From Paracoccus sp. TOH (lineage in GTDB: Bacteria > Pseudomonadota > Alphaproteobacteria > Rhodobacterales > Rhodobacteraceae), in NCBI RefSeq assembly GCF_030388245.1, contig NZ_CP098360.1:478001-542000 (forward strand): DNA of 64,000 nucleotides, written 5' to 3'. The translations under genes and the position numbers were made by a program. Shown here piece after piece: positions 9,500 through 19,727 of this stretch. The notes below the pieces were generated by a model. That model ran no database searches. It had not been told where the DNA came from and saw nothing but the letters and a program-made list of their open reading frames with translations. Positions within the stretch are counted from its first letter, which is position 1, and every line of letters starts with the position of its first letter.

Positions 9500-10117
9500 T
9501 CAGCCGGCTTTCGGACCCTTGCCGTCCCCGGCCTGGCCGTTGCCGCCCTGGCCTTTCTGGCGGGCGGGCTTGCCGGCCTGGCCGGCGGCGCTGGCCCTTT
9601 CGGCCTGGCGCTGCGCCTTGGCGGCTGCCTTCTCGGCGGCGCGGGCGGCCTGTTTCGCGGCCTTGCGCTCGGCCTTCTCGGCCTCCTTCACCCGCTTTTT
9701 CTCAGCCTTCTCGGCCTCCTTGATGCGCTTCCTTTCGGCCTTGTCGGGCCTGGGCAGGATCGCCTGCAGCGGCGGTGCGGCGGCGGGGGGCGCAGCGGCG
9801 GGGGGCACAGCAGCGGGGCGCGCGGCGGCGGGGGGCGCAGCCTTGGGCGCGGTGTCGGGCGCGCTTTCGGCGGCGGGTTCCGCGCCGGCGTCCTGTTCCT
9901 TGCGGCTGCGCTTTTCGGCGGCGGCGCGGCGCATCGCCTGGGCCAGGGCCTTGCGCACCGCCTCGTCCCGCTCGCTCGCCTTCATCGCCCGCAGGTCGCG
10001 CTGCAGCGCGTTCAGCGCCGGCATGTCCAGCAGCCGCAGCGCCGCAGGTTGGGTCTGCTCGACAAGCGCATCCAGATCGCGCGAGGCGGTTGTGGTCTGA
10101 TCGACGGGCTTGGCCAT
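9500..10117 (-). CDS. Hypothetical Ala/Lys/Pro-rich low-complexity protein
   Basis: A 205-residue protein of unknown function. Residues 1-75 look helical and ordered (DLDALVEQTQPAALRLLDMP, then an Arg/Ala-rich helix). Residues 76-125 are an Ala/Pro linker with tandem PPAAA units. Residues 126-165 are a strongly basic repeat built on KAERKRIKEAEKAEKK, likely coiled coil or single helix, and the last 35 residues are Gly/Lys-rich. AGGAGAG precedes the ATG. The composition recalls histone-H1-like or AlgP-like proteins, but no homology can be claimed. It has no signal peptide. Confidence 0.65.
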   Translation of the reverse strand: MAKPVDQTTTASRDLDALVEQTQPAALRLLDMPALNALQRDLRAMKASERDEAVRKALAQAMRRAAAEKRSRKEQDAGAEPAAESAPDTAPKAAPPAAARPAAVPPAAAPPAAAPPLQAILPRPDKAERKRIKEAEKAEKKRVKEAEKAERKAAKQAARAAEKAAAKAQRQAERASAAGQAGKPARQKGQGGNGQAGDGKGPKAG

Positions 10118-10185
10118 GGAATTCTCTCCTCTCAGCCGCGTTGCGCGCGAAATCTGCCACGAGCCGCCGCCGCTGACCAGAGCAA

Positions 10186-10216
10186 CGCGCCCCGGCCTTG
10201 CACGGGCCGGGGCGCG
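10186..10216 (-). terminator. Stem-loop downstream of the L,D-transpeptidase gene
   Basis: A perfect 12-bp stem (CGCGCCCCGGCC with GGCCGGGGCGCG) has a 7-nt loop. The minus-strand tail is TTGCTCT, a weak U-tract, so termination here is likely but not certain. Confidence 0.55.
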
Positions 10217-10241
10217 AAAACGGTCGGAACGGCGGGCGCGG

Positions 10242-10988
10242 TTACTGTGCGGGCGCGGCCTCGGCGGTCTGCGCCTCGTGCGCCGGCGCCAGATAGCCGT
10301 TCGGCAATTCGACCAGCGGCCCTTCCAGCGCCAGGCTTTCGCCCTGGGTGCGGACCTTGACCCGCGTGCCGCTGGGGATCTCGCCGAACAGGTCCATGAT
10401 GTCCTGGTTGAACAGCCGGATGCAGCCGGCCGAGGTCGCCTTGCCGATCGAGGACGGGTCCATGGTGCCGTGGATGCGATACATGGTGTCGCGGCTGCCC
10501 TTGTAGAGATAGAGCGCGCGCGAGCCCAGCGGGTTGTTCACGCCGCCGGCCAGGCCGCCCTTCAGCGGACCGTAGAGGTCGGGCTGGGTGCGGACCATGT
10601 TCGCGGTGGGCGTCCAGCTGGGCCAGGCATGCTTGCGGCCGATGGTGGCATTGCCCTGGAAATTCTTGCCCGCCTGGCCGACCGCCACGCCGAAGCGCAT
10701 CGCCTCGCCATTCTCCAGCACGTGGTAAAGGAAGCGGGCATAGGGATCGACGACGATGGTGCCGGGCGCGTCAGGACCGTTATAGGCGACGCGCTGGCGG
10801 CGATTGCGCTCGGTCAGGTAGGCGGGGCGGACGGCGTTGATCTCGATCGGCTCGCCATTCGGGCCGGCATCGGTGCGGGCGCCGTAGATGCCGGTCTCGG
10901 CCGTGGTCGGGGCGGTGGTGGCGGGAGGTGTGGGGGCGCAAGCGGCCAGTCCCAGGCCCATCGCCAGCATCAGCGGTGCAAGGCGCAT
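10242..10988 (-). CDS. L,D-transpeptidase (YkuD family), predicted lipoprotein
   Basis: A 248-residue envelope enzyme that would form 3-3 peptidoglycan cross-links or attach proteins to the wall. The N-terminus is a lipoprotein signal with lipobox LAAC (Cys17). The YkuD domain spans about residues 75-225 and contains the catalytic block HGTMDPSSIGKATSAGCIRL, with the required His, Ser-x-Gly-Cys and Arg. The last residues are Ala/Glu-rich. It lies upstream of the low-complexity protein gene on the same strand, with a stem-loop in between. Confidence 0.9.
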   Translation of the reverse strand: MRLAPLMLAMGLGLAACAPTPPATTAPTTAETGIYGARTDAGPNGEPIEINAVRPAYLTERNRRQRVAYNGPDAPGTIVVDPYARFLYHVLENGEAMRFGVAVGQAGKNFQGNATIGRKHAWPSWTPTANMVRTQPDLYGPLKGGLAGGVNNPLGSRALYLYKGSRDTMYRIHGTMDPSSIGKATSAGCIRLFNQDIMDLFGEIPSGTRVKVRTQGESLALEGPLVELPNGYLAPAHEAQTAEAAPAQ

Positions 10989-11309
10989 CGGTAGTTCCCT
11001 TCATATCGTGCCGCGCCTCTGCAAACGCGGTCGTGGCAGCGGCGACATAGCGTCGCATCAAGTGCCCGGCCCGAGCAGAGGGCGGACACGATTCGTGTTT
11101 CCGTATCAGCCTTCCCCGGCCCGCTGCGTCAAGTGGCGGGTCCGGAGACCAGCGCGATCGTTACCTAACTGTTGCCGAATGGCGCGGGTTCCGCGAAGAA
11201 ACCGCCGGAATACAGGCGCTTTGCCAGATCACCCCGGAACCGCCGCCACCGCCGGCGCGTTTTCCGACAGACCGGCCGAAAAGCCGGAGGTTAGCAAAGG
11301 ACCTGTCCC
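10989..11309 (+). other. Divergent intergenic region between the L,D-transpeptidase and GlsB genes
   Basis: No coding potential was seen. It must hold promoters for both flanking genes. The only recognisable element is the GGAAC-N17-CGTT site at 11236-11261. Confidence 0.5.
11236..11261 (+). promoter_or_regulatory. Candidate EcfG-type (general stress) promoter
   Basis: GGAAC (11236-11240), 17 bases, then CGTT (11258-11261). This matches the alphaproteobacterial EcfG consensus GGAAC-N16/17-CGTT. It ends about 48 bases before a GlsB-type stress gene, a plausible distance. One match by chance per window of this size is expected, so the context carries the call. Confidence 0.4.
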
Positions 11310-11570
11310 ATGACCCTGACTGCCTTGCTCATCACTCTCATCATCGGCGCGATCGCCGGCTGGCTGGCCGGGCTGATCGTGAAAGGCCACGGCCAGGGCC
11401 TGCTGATGAACATTGTCGTCGGCATCGTCGGCGCGGTGATCGCCGGCTGGCTGTTCCCGATGCTGGGCATCGGCATGAATGCCTCGGCCCCGATCCTGAG
11501 CACGATCATCTTCGCCACCATCGGCGCGGTGATCCTGCTGGTGCTGCTGCGCCTGATCAAGCAGGCCTGA
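11310..11570 (+). CDS. GlsB/YeaQ/YmgE family stress-response membrane protein
   Basis: An 86-residue inner-membrane protein with three hydrophobic helices and glycine-rich turns (IIGAIAGWLAGLIVKG, VVGIVGAVIAGWLF, TIIFATIGAVILLVLLRLI). The pattern and length match the family once called transglycosylase-associated proteins. No catalytic activity is visible. It is monocistronic, ends at a strong terminator and may be driven by an EcfG-type promoter. Confidence 0.88.
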   Translation: MTLTALLITLIIGAIAGWLAGLIVKGHGQGLLMNIVVGIVGAVIAGWLFPMLGIGMNASAPILSTIIFATIGAVILLVLLRLIKQA

Positions 11571-11598
11571 CCGCGGCCACCGAAGACGAAGAAAGAAG

Positions 11599-11623
11599 AA
11601 AGGGGCCCAGACGGGCCCCTTTT
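11599..11623 (+). terminator. Intrinsic terminator, possibly bidirectional
   Basis: AAAGGGGCCC, a 4-nt loop and GGGCCCCTTT, then TTT on the plus strand. On the minus strand the stem is followed by CTTCTTTC. It lies between convergent glsB-like and dadA. Confidence 0.88.
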
Positions 11624-11649
11624 CTCGTTGTTCCGGCTGCGTCGCCCGG

Positions 11650-12951
11650 TCAGGCATTGGCCGGCTGCAGCGTCCTTCCCGCCTCGGCCTTGCGGCCGCG
11701 CAGATAGCGGGCATAGCCCAGATCCTCGGCCTCGATATCCGGCCTGCGGCCCGAGATCAGGTCGGCCAGCACCCGGCTCGAGCCCGCCGACATGGTCCAG
11801 CCCAGCGTGCCGTGGCCGGTGTTCAGGAACAGGTTCGGAATCGGCGTGGCGCCGACGATGGGCGTGCCGTCCGGCGTCATCGGCCGCAGCCCGGTCCAGA
11901 ACAGCGCCTTGTCCGGGTCGCCCGAACCGCCGAACAGCTCACCGACCGATTTCGCCAGCGTGGCGCGGCGGCGCGGGTTCAGGCTCAGGTCGTAGCCGGC
12001 GATCTCGGCCAGGCCGCCGACGCGGATGCGGTCGCCCAGCCGGGTGATCGCGACCTTGTAGGTCTCATCCATCACGGTCGAGACCGGGGCGCGGCTTTCG
12101 TCCTCGATGTCGATGGTCAGCGAATAGCCCTTCAGCGGATAGATCGGCAGCCTGATGCCCAGATGCCGGACCAGCAGCGGCGAATGCGGGCCCAGCGCCA
12201 GCACATAGCGGTCGGCCTGCATGCGGCCCTGGTCGGTGCGCACGGCGCTGATGCGGCCGCCCTCGGCCTCCAGCGCCTCGATCGAGACGCCCCAGCGGAA
12301 GGTCACGCCCGCCGCCGCGGCCATCTCGGCCAGACGATTGGTGAACTTGAAGCAATCGCCGGTCTCGTCGCCCGGCAGGCGCAGGCCGCCGACGATGCGT
12401 TCGGCGGCGCCGGCCAGCCCCGGCTCGGCCGCGATGCAGCCGGCGCGGTCCAGCACCTCGAAGGGCACGCCGTCGGCCTTCAGCACCTCGATATCCTTGC
12501 CGGCGCCGTCCAGTTGCTCCTGCTTGCGGAACACCTGCAGCGTGCCCTGCGTGCGCTCGTCGTAATGGATGCCGGTCTCGGCCCGCAGCTCGCCCAGGCA
12601 ATCGCGGCTGTATTCGGCGATGCGGACCATGCGGCTTTTGTTGACGGCATAGGCCGAGGTCGTGCAGTTCGCCAGCATCCGCGCCATCCAGGACAGGCGC
12701 TGCCAGTCCAGCCGCGGCTGGATGACCAGCGGCGCATGGCGCTGGAACATCCATTTCAGCGCCTTCAGCGGAATGCCCGGCGCCGCCCAGGGCGAGGAAT
12801 AGCCGGGCGAGATCTCGCCGGCATTGGCGTAGCTGGTTTCCAGCGCCGGACCGTCCTGGCGGTCGATCACCGTGACCTCGTGGCCGGCCTTGGCCAGATA
12901 CCAGGCCGAGGTGACGCCGAGAACGCCGGCTCCAAGAACGATGACCTTCAT
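11650..12951 (-). CDS. dadA: D-amino-acid dehydrogenase small subunit
   Basis: FAD-dependent membrane-associated oxidoreductase that deaminates D-amino acids, D-alanine above all, to keto acids and feeds electrons to the quinone pool. It has 433 residues, the usual DadA length. The N-terminal dinucleotide site [20 protein letters not shown] and the family block [19 protein letters not shown] are both intact, as is the C-terminal FAD-binding segment ([19 protein letters not shown]). ATG at 12951 was preferred over the upstream frame extension because it begins the Rossmann strand. No alanine racemase adjoins it, unlike enterobacterial dadAX. Confidence 0.93.
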   Translation of the reverse strand: MKVIVLGAGVLGVTSAWYLAKAGHEVTVIDRQDGPALETSYANAGEISPGYSSPWAAPGIPLKALKWMFQRHAPLVIQPRLDWQRLSWMARMLANCTTSAYAVNKSRMVRIAEYSRDCLGELRAETGIHYDERTQGTLQVFRKQEQLDGAGKDIEVLKADGVPFEVLDRAGCIAAEPGLAGAAERIVGGLRLPGDETGDCFKFTNRLAEMAAAAGVTFRWGVSIEALEAEGGRISAVRTDQGRMQADRYVLALGPHSPLLVRHLGIRLPIYPLKGYSLTIDIEDESRAPVSTVMDETYKVAITRLGDRIRVGGLAEIAGYDLSLNPRRRATLAKSVGELFGGSGDPDKALFWTGLRPMTPDGTPIVGATPIPNLFLNTGHGTLGWTMSAGSSRVLADLISGRRPDIEAEDLGYARYLRGRKAEAGRTLQPANA

Positions 12952-13019
12952 GTTCGCGCACCCTGTTCGGAAGAGATTGCGGCAAGAATAGCAGCCGGCG
13001 AAGAAATGAAATCCCGATC

Positions 13020-13100
13020 TTGCCGTGGTTTTGGCCGTTATTGGCATTCTTATACGAAAAACTGTGCATTTGTAGAAAGATTCTTCGACATTTCACGGAA
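13020..13100 (-). promoter_or_regulatory. AT-rich promoter/operator region of dadA
   Basis: A conspicuously A+T-rich island in an otherwise G+C-rich divergent intergenic region (12952-13204). Minus-strand TATAAG and nearby AATCTTT/AAATGC stretches would suit a promoter and Lrp-type binding, as dad genes are often Lrp-regulated. No exact operator can be assigned. Confidence 0.3.
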
Positions 13101-13204
13101 ACCGCAGGAGATATGGCTGCCACGGCAAGAATCGGCCCGCGCCGATTGCAGCCTGCGGGGGCTCTGCCTAAGGTTGGGGTCACCCGTCCCAGGTTTTACG
13201 GATC

Positions 13205-14839
13205 ATGCCAGCGACCGCCCGCAAGAGCCCCTTCGCCCCGTTTCGACACCATGACTTCCGCCTGCTGTGGTCGGCGACGCTGATCTCGAATTTCGGCGGG
13301 CTGGTGCAGGCGGTGGGCGCGGCCTGGATGATGACGCAGCTGACCGATTCCGCGACGCTGATCGCGCTGGTGCAGGCCTCGAACACGCTGCCGATCATGC
13401 TTTTCGCGCTGCTTTCCGGCGCATTGGCCGACATCTTCGACCGCCGCACCCTGCTGCTGGGGGCGCAGGTGTTCATGGCGCTGGTCTCGGTGCTGCTGGC
13501 GGTGCTGACCTGGCAGGGCTGGATGACGCCGCTGATCCTGTTGTCGCTGACCTTCCTGATCGGCGTCGGGCAGGCGATCTACAACCCGCCCTGGCAGGCC
13601 AGCATGCAGGATCTGGTGCCGCGCGACGACCTGCCGGCGGCGGTATCGCTGAACTCGGTCGGTTTCAACCTGATGCGCTCGGTCGGGCCGGCGGTGGGCG
13701 GCATCATCACCGCCGCCTTCGGCGCGGCGGCGGCCTTCGCGGTCAACGCGGCCAGCTACATCCCGCTGCTCGGGGCGCTGCTGCGCTGGCATCCGGTAAG
13801 CCCGCCCCGCACCACCACGCCCGAGCCCTTCGTCGCCGCCGTGGGCGCCGGGTTGCGCTATGTGGCGCTGTCGCCGAACCTGATGCGGGTGCTGATGCGC
13901 GGGGCGCTGTTCGGCTTTTCGGCCATCGTCGTCATGGCGCTGCTGCCGCTGGTCGCCAAGCAGAACCCCTCGGGCGGCTCACTGCTGTTCGGCCTGCTGC
14001 TGGGCTGCTTCGGCCTGGGCGCCATCGCCGGCGCGCTGATCAACCCGCTGGTGCGCGAGCGGCTGGACAACGAGAACGTGGTGCGCGTGGCCTTCGCCGC
14101 CTTCGCTGCCTCGGCGCTGCTGCTGGCGCTGACCGAAAGCACCTGGCTGCACGCGCTGGCCATGCTGCCGGCGGGGGCAAGCTGGGTGCTGGCGCTGTCG
14201 CTGTTCAACGTCATCGTGCAGCTTTCGACGCCGCGCTGGGTGGTGGCCCGGGCGCTGGCGCTTTACCAGACCGCGGTCTTCGGCGGCATGGCGGTTGGGG
14301 CGTGGATCTGGGGCTCGGTCGCCAACATTTACGACGTGAACACGGCGCTGATCGCCGCCGCGGTGCCGCTGTTGCTGGGCGCGGTGCTGGGACATTGGCT
14401 GCGCATCCCGGAATTCGGCACGCTGGATCTGGACCCGGTGAACCGTTTCCGCGAGCCCGAGCTGGCGCTGGATCTGCGCGGCCGCTCGGGCCCGATCATG
14501 GTGATGATCGACTACGAGATCGACCAGCCGGATGTGCCGGAATTCCTGCGGCTGATGGCGCTGCGCCGCAACGTCCGCCGTCGCGACGGCGCCCGCAACT
14601 GGGCGCTGCTGCGCGACCTGGAACACCCCGAGCGCTGGACCGAAAGCTATCACATCGCCACCTGGGACGAATATGTCCGCCACAACCTGCGCCGCACCAA
14701 GGCCGATTTCCAGACCTACGAAGACCTGCACAAGCTGCATCGCGGCGCCGAACCGCCGGTCGTGCATCGGATGATCGAACGCCACACCGTCAGCCTGGAC
14801 GACGACGTGCCGCTGATCGGCAAGATCGAGGTGCCCTGA
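13205..14839 (+). CDS. MFS transporter (MFS_3/EntS-like) with C-terminal ABM-like domain
   Basis: Inner-membrane proton-coupled exporter of 544 residues. Residues 1-400 form about 12 helices, with the MFS loop motif ALADIFDRRTLLLGAQ (about 77-92) and NPPWQASMQDLVPR. After residue 425 comes a soluble domain (GPIMVMIDYEIDQPDVPEFL...ESYHIATWDEYVRHNLRRTKAD) like antibiotic-biosynthesis-monooxygenase folds, an arrangement known in the MFS_3 family. The substrate is unknown. It is divergent from dadA and lies 48 bases upstream of the peptide permeases, with which it may be cotranscribed. Confidence 0.87.
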   Translation: MPATARKSPFAPFRHHDFRLLWSATLISNFGGLVQAVGAAWMMTQLTDSATLIALVQASNTLPIMLFALLSGALADIFDRRTLLLGAQVFMALVSVLLAVLTWQGWMTPLILLSLTFLIGVGQAIYNPPWQASMQDLVPRDDLPAAVSLNSVGFNLMRSVGPAVGGIITAAFGAAAAFAVNAASYIPLLGALLRWHPVSPPRTTTPEPFVAAVGAGLRYVALSPNLMRVLMRGALFGFSAIVVMALLPLVAKQNPSGGSLLFGLLLGCFGLGAIAGALINPLVRERLDNENVVRVAFAAFAASALLLALTESTWLHALAMLPAGASWVLALSLFNVIVQLSTPRWVVARALALYQTAVFGGMAVGAWIWGSVANIYDVNTALIAAAVPLLLGAVLGHWLRIPEFGTLDLDPVNRFREPELALDLRGRSGPIMVMIDYEIDQPDVPEFLRLMALRRNVRRRDGARNWALLRDLEHPERWTESYHIATWDEYVRHNLRRTKADFQTYEDLHKLHRGAEPPVVHRMIERHTVSLDDDVPLIGKIEVP

Positions 14840-14887
14840 CCCCTTAGCCACCTTTACCGCCGCCCGGGGCCGGATTAGCGTCGGCCC

Positions 14888-15822
<935 letters not shown>

Positions 15823-15826
<4 letters not shown>

Positions 15827-16632
15827 GGGCCTCGCTGATTCTGGGCGGACTGCTTTCCGGGCTGGCGCTGGTCGCGGCGCTGGTCTCGTTCCTGTGGACG
15901 CCGGCGGACGTGACGCAGCTTGCCATCGCGCAGAAGCTGCTGCCGCCCTCGGGCCAGCATTGGCTGGGCACCGACCATTTCGGCCGCGACATGCTGTCGA
16001 TGATCATGGTCGGCGCGCGCACCTCGATCGCGGTGACGCTGGTCGCCGTCGGAATCGGCATGGGTTTCGGCGTGCCGCTGGGCCTGCTCGCCGCGGCGCG
16101 CGGCGGCTGGATCGACGAGGTGGTCATGCGCGGCAACGACCTGGTCTTCGCCTTCCCCAGCCTGGTCATCGCCATCCTGATCACCGCGGCGCTGGGGCCC
16201 TCGGCGCTGAACGCGATCATCGCCATCGGCATCTTCAACATCCCGGTCTTCGCCCGCGTCACCCGCGGCGCGGCGCTGCCGATCTGGACGCTGGACTATA
16301 TCCGCGCCGCGCAGGTCGCCGGCAAGGGCGCGCGCCGGATCAGCCTGCAGCACATCCTGCCGAACATCGCCAACCTCTTGATCGTGCAGGGCACCATCCA
16401 GTTCAGCCTGGGCATTCTGGCCGAGGCGGGCCTGTCCTATGTCGGCCTTGGCGCGCAACCGCCCACGCCGAGCTGGGGCCGGATGCTGGCCGAGGCGCAG
16501 ACCATGGTGGCGCTGGCCCCGCATGTCGCGATCATCCCCGGCCTTGCCATCATCGTGACGGTGCTGGGGCTGAACCTGCTGGGCGACGGGCTGCGCGACG
16601 CGCTGGACCCGCGATTGCGCAGGGCGCCATGA
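15823..16632 (+). CDS. Peptide-type ABC transporter permease (DppC family)
   Basis: Second permease subunit, 269 residues. The family block [21 protein letters not shown] lies near residues 45-65, followed by five to six helices, and the coupling loop [27 protein letters not shown] lies near 155-181. It is shorter than many DppC proteins because the cytoplasmic N-terminal tail is minimal. It overlaps both neighbours by 4 nt, making a coupled three-gene unit. Confidence 0.92.
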
Positions 16633-18254
16633 TCCAGACCGCCAATCTCTCGGTCGAGATCGGCGCGCATGAGATCCTGCGCGGCCTCGACCTGCAACTG
16701 CCGCCCGGCCGGATCACCGGGCTGGTCGGCGAAAGCGGCTCGGGCAAGTCCATGGCGGCACTGGCGATCATGGGCCTGCTACCCGAGGGCATGCGGACCG
16801 AGGGCCGGGTGGATCTGGACGGCCTGAACCTGCTGGACCTGCCCGAACGCGCGCTGTGCCGCATCCGCGGCAAGCGCATCGGCATGATCTTCCAGGAGCC
16901 GATGACGGCGCTGAACCCGCTGATGACCATCGGCGACCAGGTGGCCGAGGTGCTGCGCATCCATCAGGGCCTGGACCGCAAGGCGGCGCTGGAACGCGCC
17001 CGCGACCGGCTGGATCGGGTGGGCCTTTCCGCGCCGCGCTTTCCGCTGACGCTTTACCCGCACGAGCTGTCCGGCGGCCAGCGCCAGCGCGTCGCCATCG
17101 CCCTGGCCATCGCCCTGCGCCCCGAGCTGCTGATCGCCGACGAGCCGACGACGGCGCTGGACGTGACCACGCAGGCCAGGATCCTCGACCTGCTGCGCGG
17201 GCTGGTGCGGGACGAAGGCATGGCGCTGCTGCTCATCACCCACGACCTGGCGGTGGTCGCGGGCATTGCCGACCGCGTGGCGGTCATGCAGCAGGGCCGC
17301 ATCGTCGAGGAAGGCCCGACCGAGGCGGTGTTCCGCCAGCAAAGCCACCCCTATACCCGGGCGCTGTTCGCGGCCTCGACCCATCAGCCGCGGCTGGTGC
17401 TGCCCGCCGCGAACCCCCGGCCGCTGCTGCAGGTGGAAGGGGCAATCCGCGCATACCCCCTGCCCCGCCGCGGCCTGACCGCGCCGCGCGGCAGCCTGCG
17501 GGCGGTGGACGGCGTCAGCTTCCGCATCGAGGCCGGGGAATCGGTCGGGCTGGTCTGCGAATCCGGCTGCGGGAAATCGACGCTGACCCGGGCGATCCTG
17601 GGCCTGGATCCGCTGCAGGGCGGCCGCATCCTGCTGGACGGGCAGGAAATCCACGCCGGCCGCGCCATGCCGGCCGATCTGCGCGCCCGGATGCAGGTGG
17701 TGTTCCAGGATCCGTTCGGCAGCTTCGATCCGCGCTGGCGGGTCGAACGGCTGGTGGCCGAGCCGTTCCACCTGACCGGCCTGCCCCGCGACTGGCGCGA
17801 GCAGGTGGCCGAGGCGCTGTTCGAGGTCGGCATCACCGGCGGCGACGCCATGCGCCGGCGCATCCACGAATTTTCCGGCGGCCAGCGCCAGCGCATTGCC
17901 ATCGCCCGGGCGCTGATCATCAAGCCGCGCCTGATCGTGCTGGACGAGGCGGTCAGTGCGCTGGACGTGCGGGTGCGGGCGCAGGTGCTGGACCTGCTGG
18001 CGCGGCTGCGGGTCAGCCACGGCCTGTCCTACCTGTTCATCAGCCACGACCTGTCGGTGGTGCGCCAGATCACCGACCGGGTGATGATCATGGAAAAGGG
18101 CAGGATCGTCGAAACCGGCCCCACCCATGCGGTGATGGACGCGCCGCAGCATCCCTATACGCAAAGCCTGCTGGCGGCGACGCCGCGGATCCCGGCCGCC
18201 TGGCAGGCTCACATTCCGGTCAGCCTCCTTGCGCTTGCCCCGCCGGCTTCATAA
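16629..18254 (+). CDS. Fused dual-ATPase subunit of peptide-type ABC transporter (DppD-DppF fusion)
   Basis: A 541-residue protein with two complete ABC cassettes, where classical Dpp/Opp systems use two polypeptides. Domain 1 (about 1-250) has Walker A GESGSGKS, signature [17 protein letters not shown] and Walker [10 protein letters not shown]. Domain 2 (about 270-535) has Walker A CESGCGKS, signature [17 protein letters not shown] and Walker [14 protein letters not shown]. Both are followed by DppD/F-type C-terminal segments ([11 protein letters not shown] and [11 protein letters not shown]). Fused forms are known in GsiA/YejF-like transporters. No binding-protein gene is attached. Confidence 0.92.
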   Translation: MIQTANLSVEIGAHEILRGLDLQLPPGRITGLVGESGSGKSMAALAIMGLLPEGMRTEGRVDLDGLNLLDLPERALCRIRGKRIGMIFQEPMTALNPLMTIGDQVAEVLRIHQGLDRKAALERARDRLDRVGLSAPRFPLTLYPHELSGGQRQRVAIALAIALRPELLIADEPTTALDVTTQARILDLLRGLVRDEGMALLLITHDLAVVAGIADRVAVMQQGRIVEEGPTEAVFRQQSHPYTRALFAASTHQPRLVLPAANPRPLLQVEGAIRAYPLPRRGLTAPRGSLRAVDGVSFRIEAGESVGLVCESGCGKSTLTRAILGLDPLQGGRILLDGQEIHAGRAMPADLRARMQVVFQDPFGSFDPRWRVERLVAEPFHLTGLPRDWREQVAEALFEVGITGGDAMRRRIHEFSGGQRQRIAIARALIIKPRLIVLDEAVSALDVRVRAQVLDLLARLRVSHGLSYLFISHDLSVVRQITDRVMIMEKGRIVETGPTHAVMDAPQHPYTQSLLAATPRIPAAWQAHIPVSLLALAPPAS

Positions 18255-18278
18255 CTGCTGCGGACCCGGACGAAGCGA

Positions 18279-18297
18279 GACAGGACAGGACAGGACA
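18279..18297. repeat. Short tandem repeat (GACAG)
   Basis: GACAG occurs three times in a row followed by GACAC. It is intergenic, with no known function. Confidence 0.6.
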
Positions 18298-18588
18298 CGC
18301 GAAGATTGCGGCAGAACCTCGCCGCCGGCCGGGAAAATCGTCCGGCGGGCGCCGGAAAGCCCCGCCTTTCGCCCGCTGATGGGCAGCGGCCTTCCCGCCA
18401 TGCCCGAATCACCGATTCCCGACCTGGCCCGGCGCAACCGCACACCGGACCCGCTGCAACCGCAGCCGGCCAAGGATGGTCAAGGATGCTCAAGGCGCCA
18501 GCCCCCGCCGGCCGGCGGCAGACGAAATGGCGATGACATTGAATTGTCATGAAAATCGACGGAAGTCCGCACGCATGCCCTGAATGAC

Positions 18589-18618
18589 AACAGGCCCTGC
18601 GCAGCCGCAGGGCCTGTT
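18589..18618 (-). terminator. Stem-loop at the 3' end of mcl1
   Basis: AACAGGCCCTGC and GCAGGGCCTGTT form a perfect stem with a 6-nt loop (one further G-C pair possible). The U-tract is weak on either strand (TTGTCATT on minus). It probably terminates mcl1, 60 bases past its stop codon. Confidence 0.55.
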
Positions 18619-18677
18619 GCTCCTCCCCTGTCATGGCGGCCAGCCTCCCCGCGTAGCCGCCCAGGTATTCCTGATGA

Positions 18678-19634
18678 TCAGGCGCCGATCAATTCTGCCT
18701 GACGCACGATCACTTGTGCCTGACGGATGGACGCGATGTCAACCAGTCTACCTTTGTATACGGTCGCGCCCGCGCCGGTCCGCTTGGCTTCCTCCATCGC
18801 CGCCAGGATCTCGCGCGCCTCGGTCACCGCCTGCTCGCTGGGCGAAAACACCTCGTTCGCCAGCGCCACCTGCTTGGGATGGATCGCCCATTTGCCGACC
18901 ATGCCCAGCGTGGCCGAGCGGCGGGCCTGGGCCCGGAACCCCTCGTCATCGCTGAAGTCGCCGAAGGGGCCATCGACCGGCAGCACGCCATGGGTGCGGC
19001 AGGCGGCGACGATGGCGGTCTGCGCCCAGTGCCAGGGATCGGACCAGTGTTTCGCCCCTTCGTGCAGCATGTAGTAGTTTTCCTGGGTGCCGCCGATGCC
19101 GGTGGTGGCCATGCCCATGCTGGCGGCGAAATCCGCCGCGCCCAGGCTCATCGCCTGCAGGCGCGGGCTCGCGGCCGCAATCTCCTCGACATGGGTGATG
19201 CCGGCGGCGGATTCGATGATCACCTCCAGCCCGATGCGCTTTTGCCGGCCCTTGGCGGCCTCGATGGCCGTCACCAGCGCGTCCACGGCATAGATGTCGG
19301 CGGCATTGCCGACCTTGGGGATCATGATCAGGTCCAGCCGCTCGCCGGCCTGCTCCAGCAGGTCCACCACGTCGCGATACCACCAGGGCGTGTCCAGCCC
19401 GTTGATCCTGACCGAGAGCGTCTTGGTCCCCCAGTCGATGTCGCCGATGGCCTGGATGATGTTGCGCCGCGCCTGCGCCTTGTCGTCGGGCGCCACCGAA
19501 TCCTCGAGGTCCAGGTTGATCACGTCGGCGGCCGAGCCGGCCATCTTGGCAAACAGCGCCTCGCGCGAGCCGGGACCGAAAAGCTGGCAACGGTTCAGGC
19601 GGGCGGGCGGGGCGGGTTGCGTGCGGAAGGACAT
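18678..19634 (-). CDS. mcl1: L-malyl-CoA/beta-methylmalyl-CoA lyase
   Basis: A 318-residue HpcH/HpaI-citrate lyase-fold enzyme. In the ethylmalonyl-CoA pathway it cleaves beta-methylmalyl-CoA to glyoxylate and propionyl-CoA and handles L-malyl-CoA. The sequence follows Rhodobacter Mcl1 closely as remembered: start MSFRTQPAPPARLNRCQLFGPGSR, metal-binding LDLEDSV near residue 41, VRINGLDTPWWYRDVVDLLEQ, LGAADFAASMG and VGKWAIHPKQ. ATG at 19634 reproduces that start. It indicates C2-unit assimilation (acetate, crotonate) through the ethylmalonyl-CoA route. It is divergent from a D-amino-acid transaminase gene, with a candidate operator between them. Confidence 0.93.
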   Translation of the reverse strand: MSFRTQPAPPARLNRCQLFGPGSREALFAKMAGSAADVINLDLEDSVAPDDKAQARRNIIQAIGDIDWGTKTLSVRINGLDTPWWYRDVVDLLEQAGERLDLIMIPKVGNAADIYAVDALVTAIEAAKGRQKRIGLEVIIESAAGITHVEEIAAASPRLQAMSLGAADFAASMGMATTGIGGTQENYYMLHEGAKHWSDPWHWAQTAIVAACRTHGVLPVDGPFGDFSDDEGFRAQARRSATLGMVGKWAIHPKQVALANEVFSPSEQAVTEAREILAAMEEAKRTGAGATVYKGRLVDIASIRQAQVIVRQAELIGA

Positions 19635-19711
19635 GGCTTGCCTTTCGGGTAAGGATGTTTCAAACGGATCTGCGAAACCGATAGATAATTGCCGCGACTG
19701 CATCAAGCCTG

Positions 19712-19727
19712 TTTTGCAGTTGCGAAA
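19712..19727. promoter_or_regulatory. Candidate operator between mcl1 and the transaminase gene
   Basis: TTTTGCA-GT-TGCGAAA is a dyad with one mismatch in 7 bp, about 80 bases from both start codons. TTTGCA-type half sites are known for ScfR/RamB-family regulators of acetate metabolism in actinobacteria and alphaproteobacteria, but assignment here is inference. Confidence 0.35.

Larger units (their letters stand above)
18255..18677. other. Convergent intergenic region (423 bases)
   Basis: No gene is supported. It contains a short tandem repeat (GACAG units, 18279-18297), an imperfect repeat of CAAGGATG near 18471-18495, and a 13-bp stem-loop at 18589-18618. The short reading frames through it are low-complexity and lack ribosome binding sites. 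Confidence 0.5.

Noticed and set aside
15894..16628. In-frame extension upstream of the fused ATPase
   Set aside because: It overlaps the DppC permease in another frame; the ATPase begins at the coupled ATGA at 16629.
18229..18634. Short reading frames on both strands in the 18.3-18.6 kb intergenic region
   Set aside because: Low-complexity Pro/Arg products, no ribosome binding sites, and the region carries tandem repeats and a terminator.
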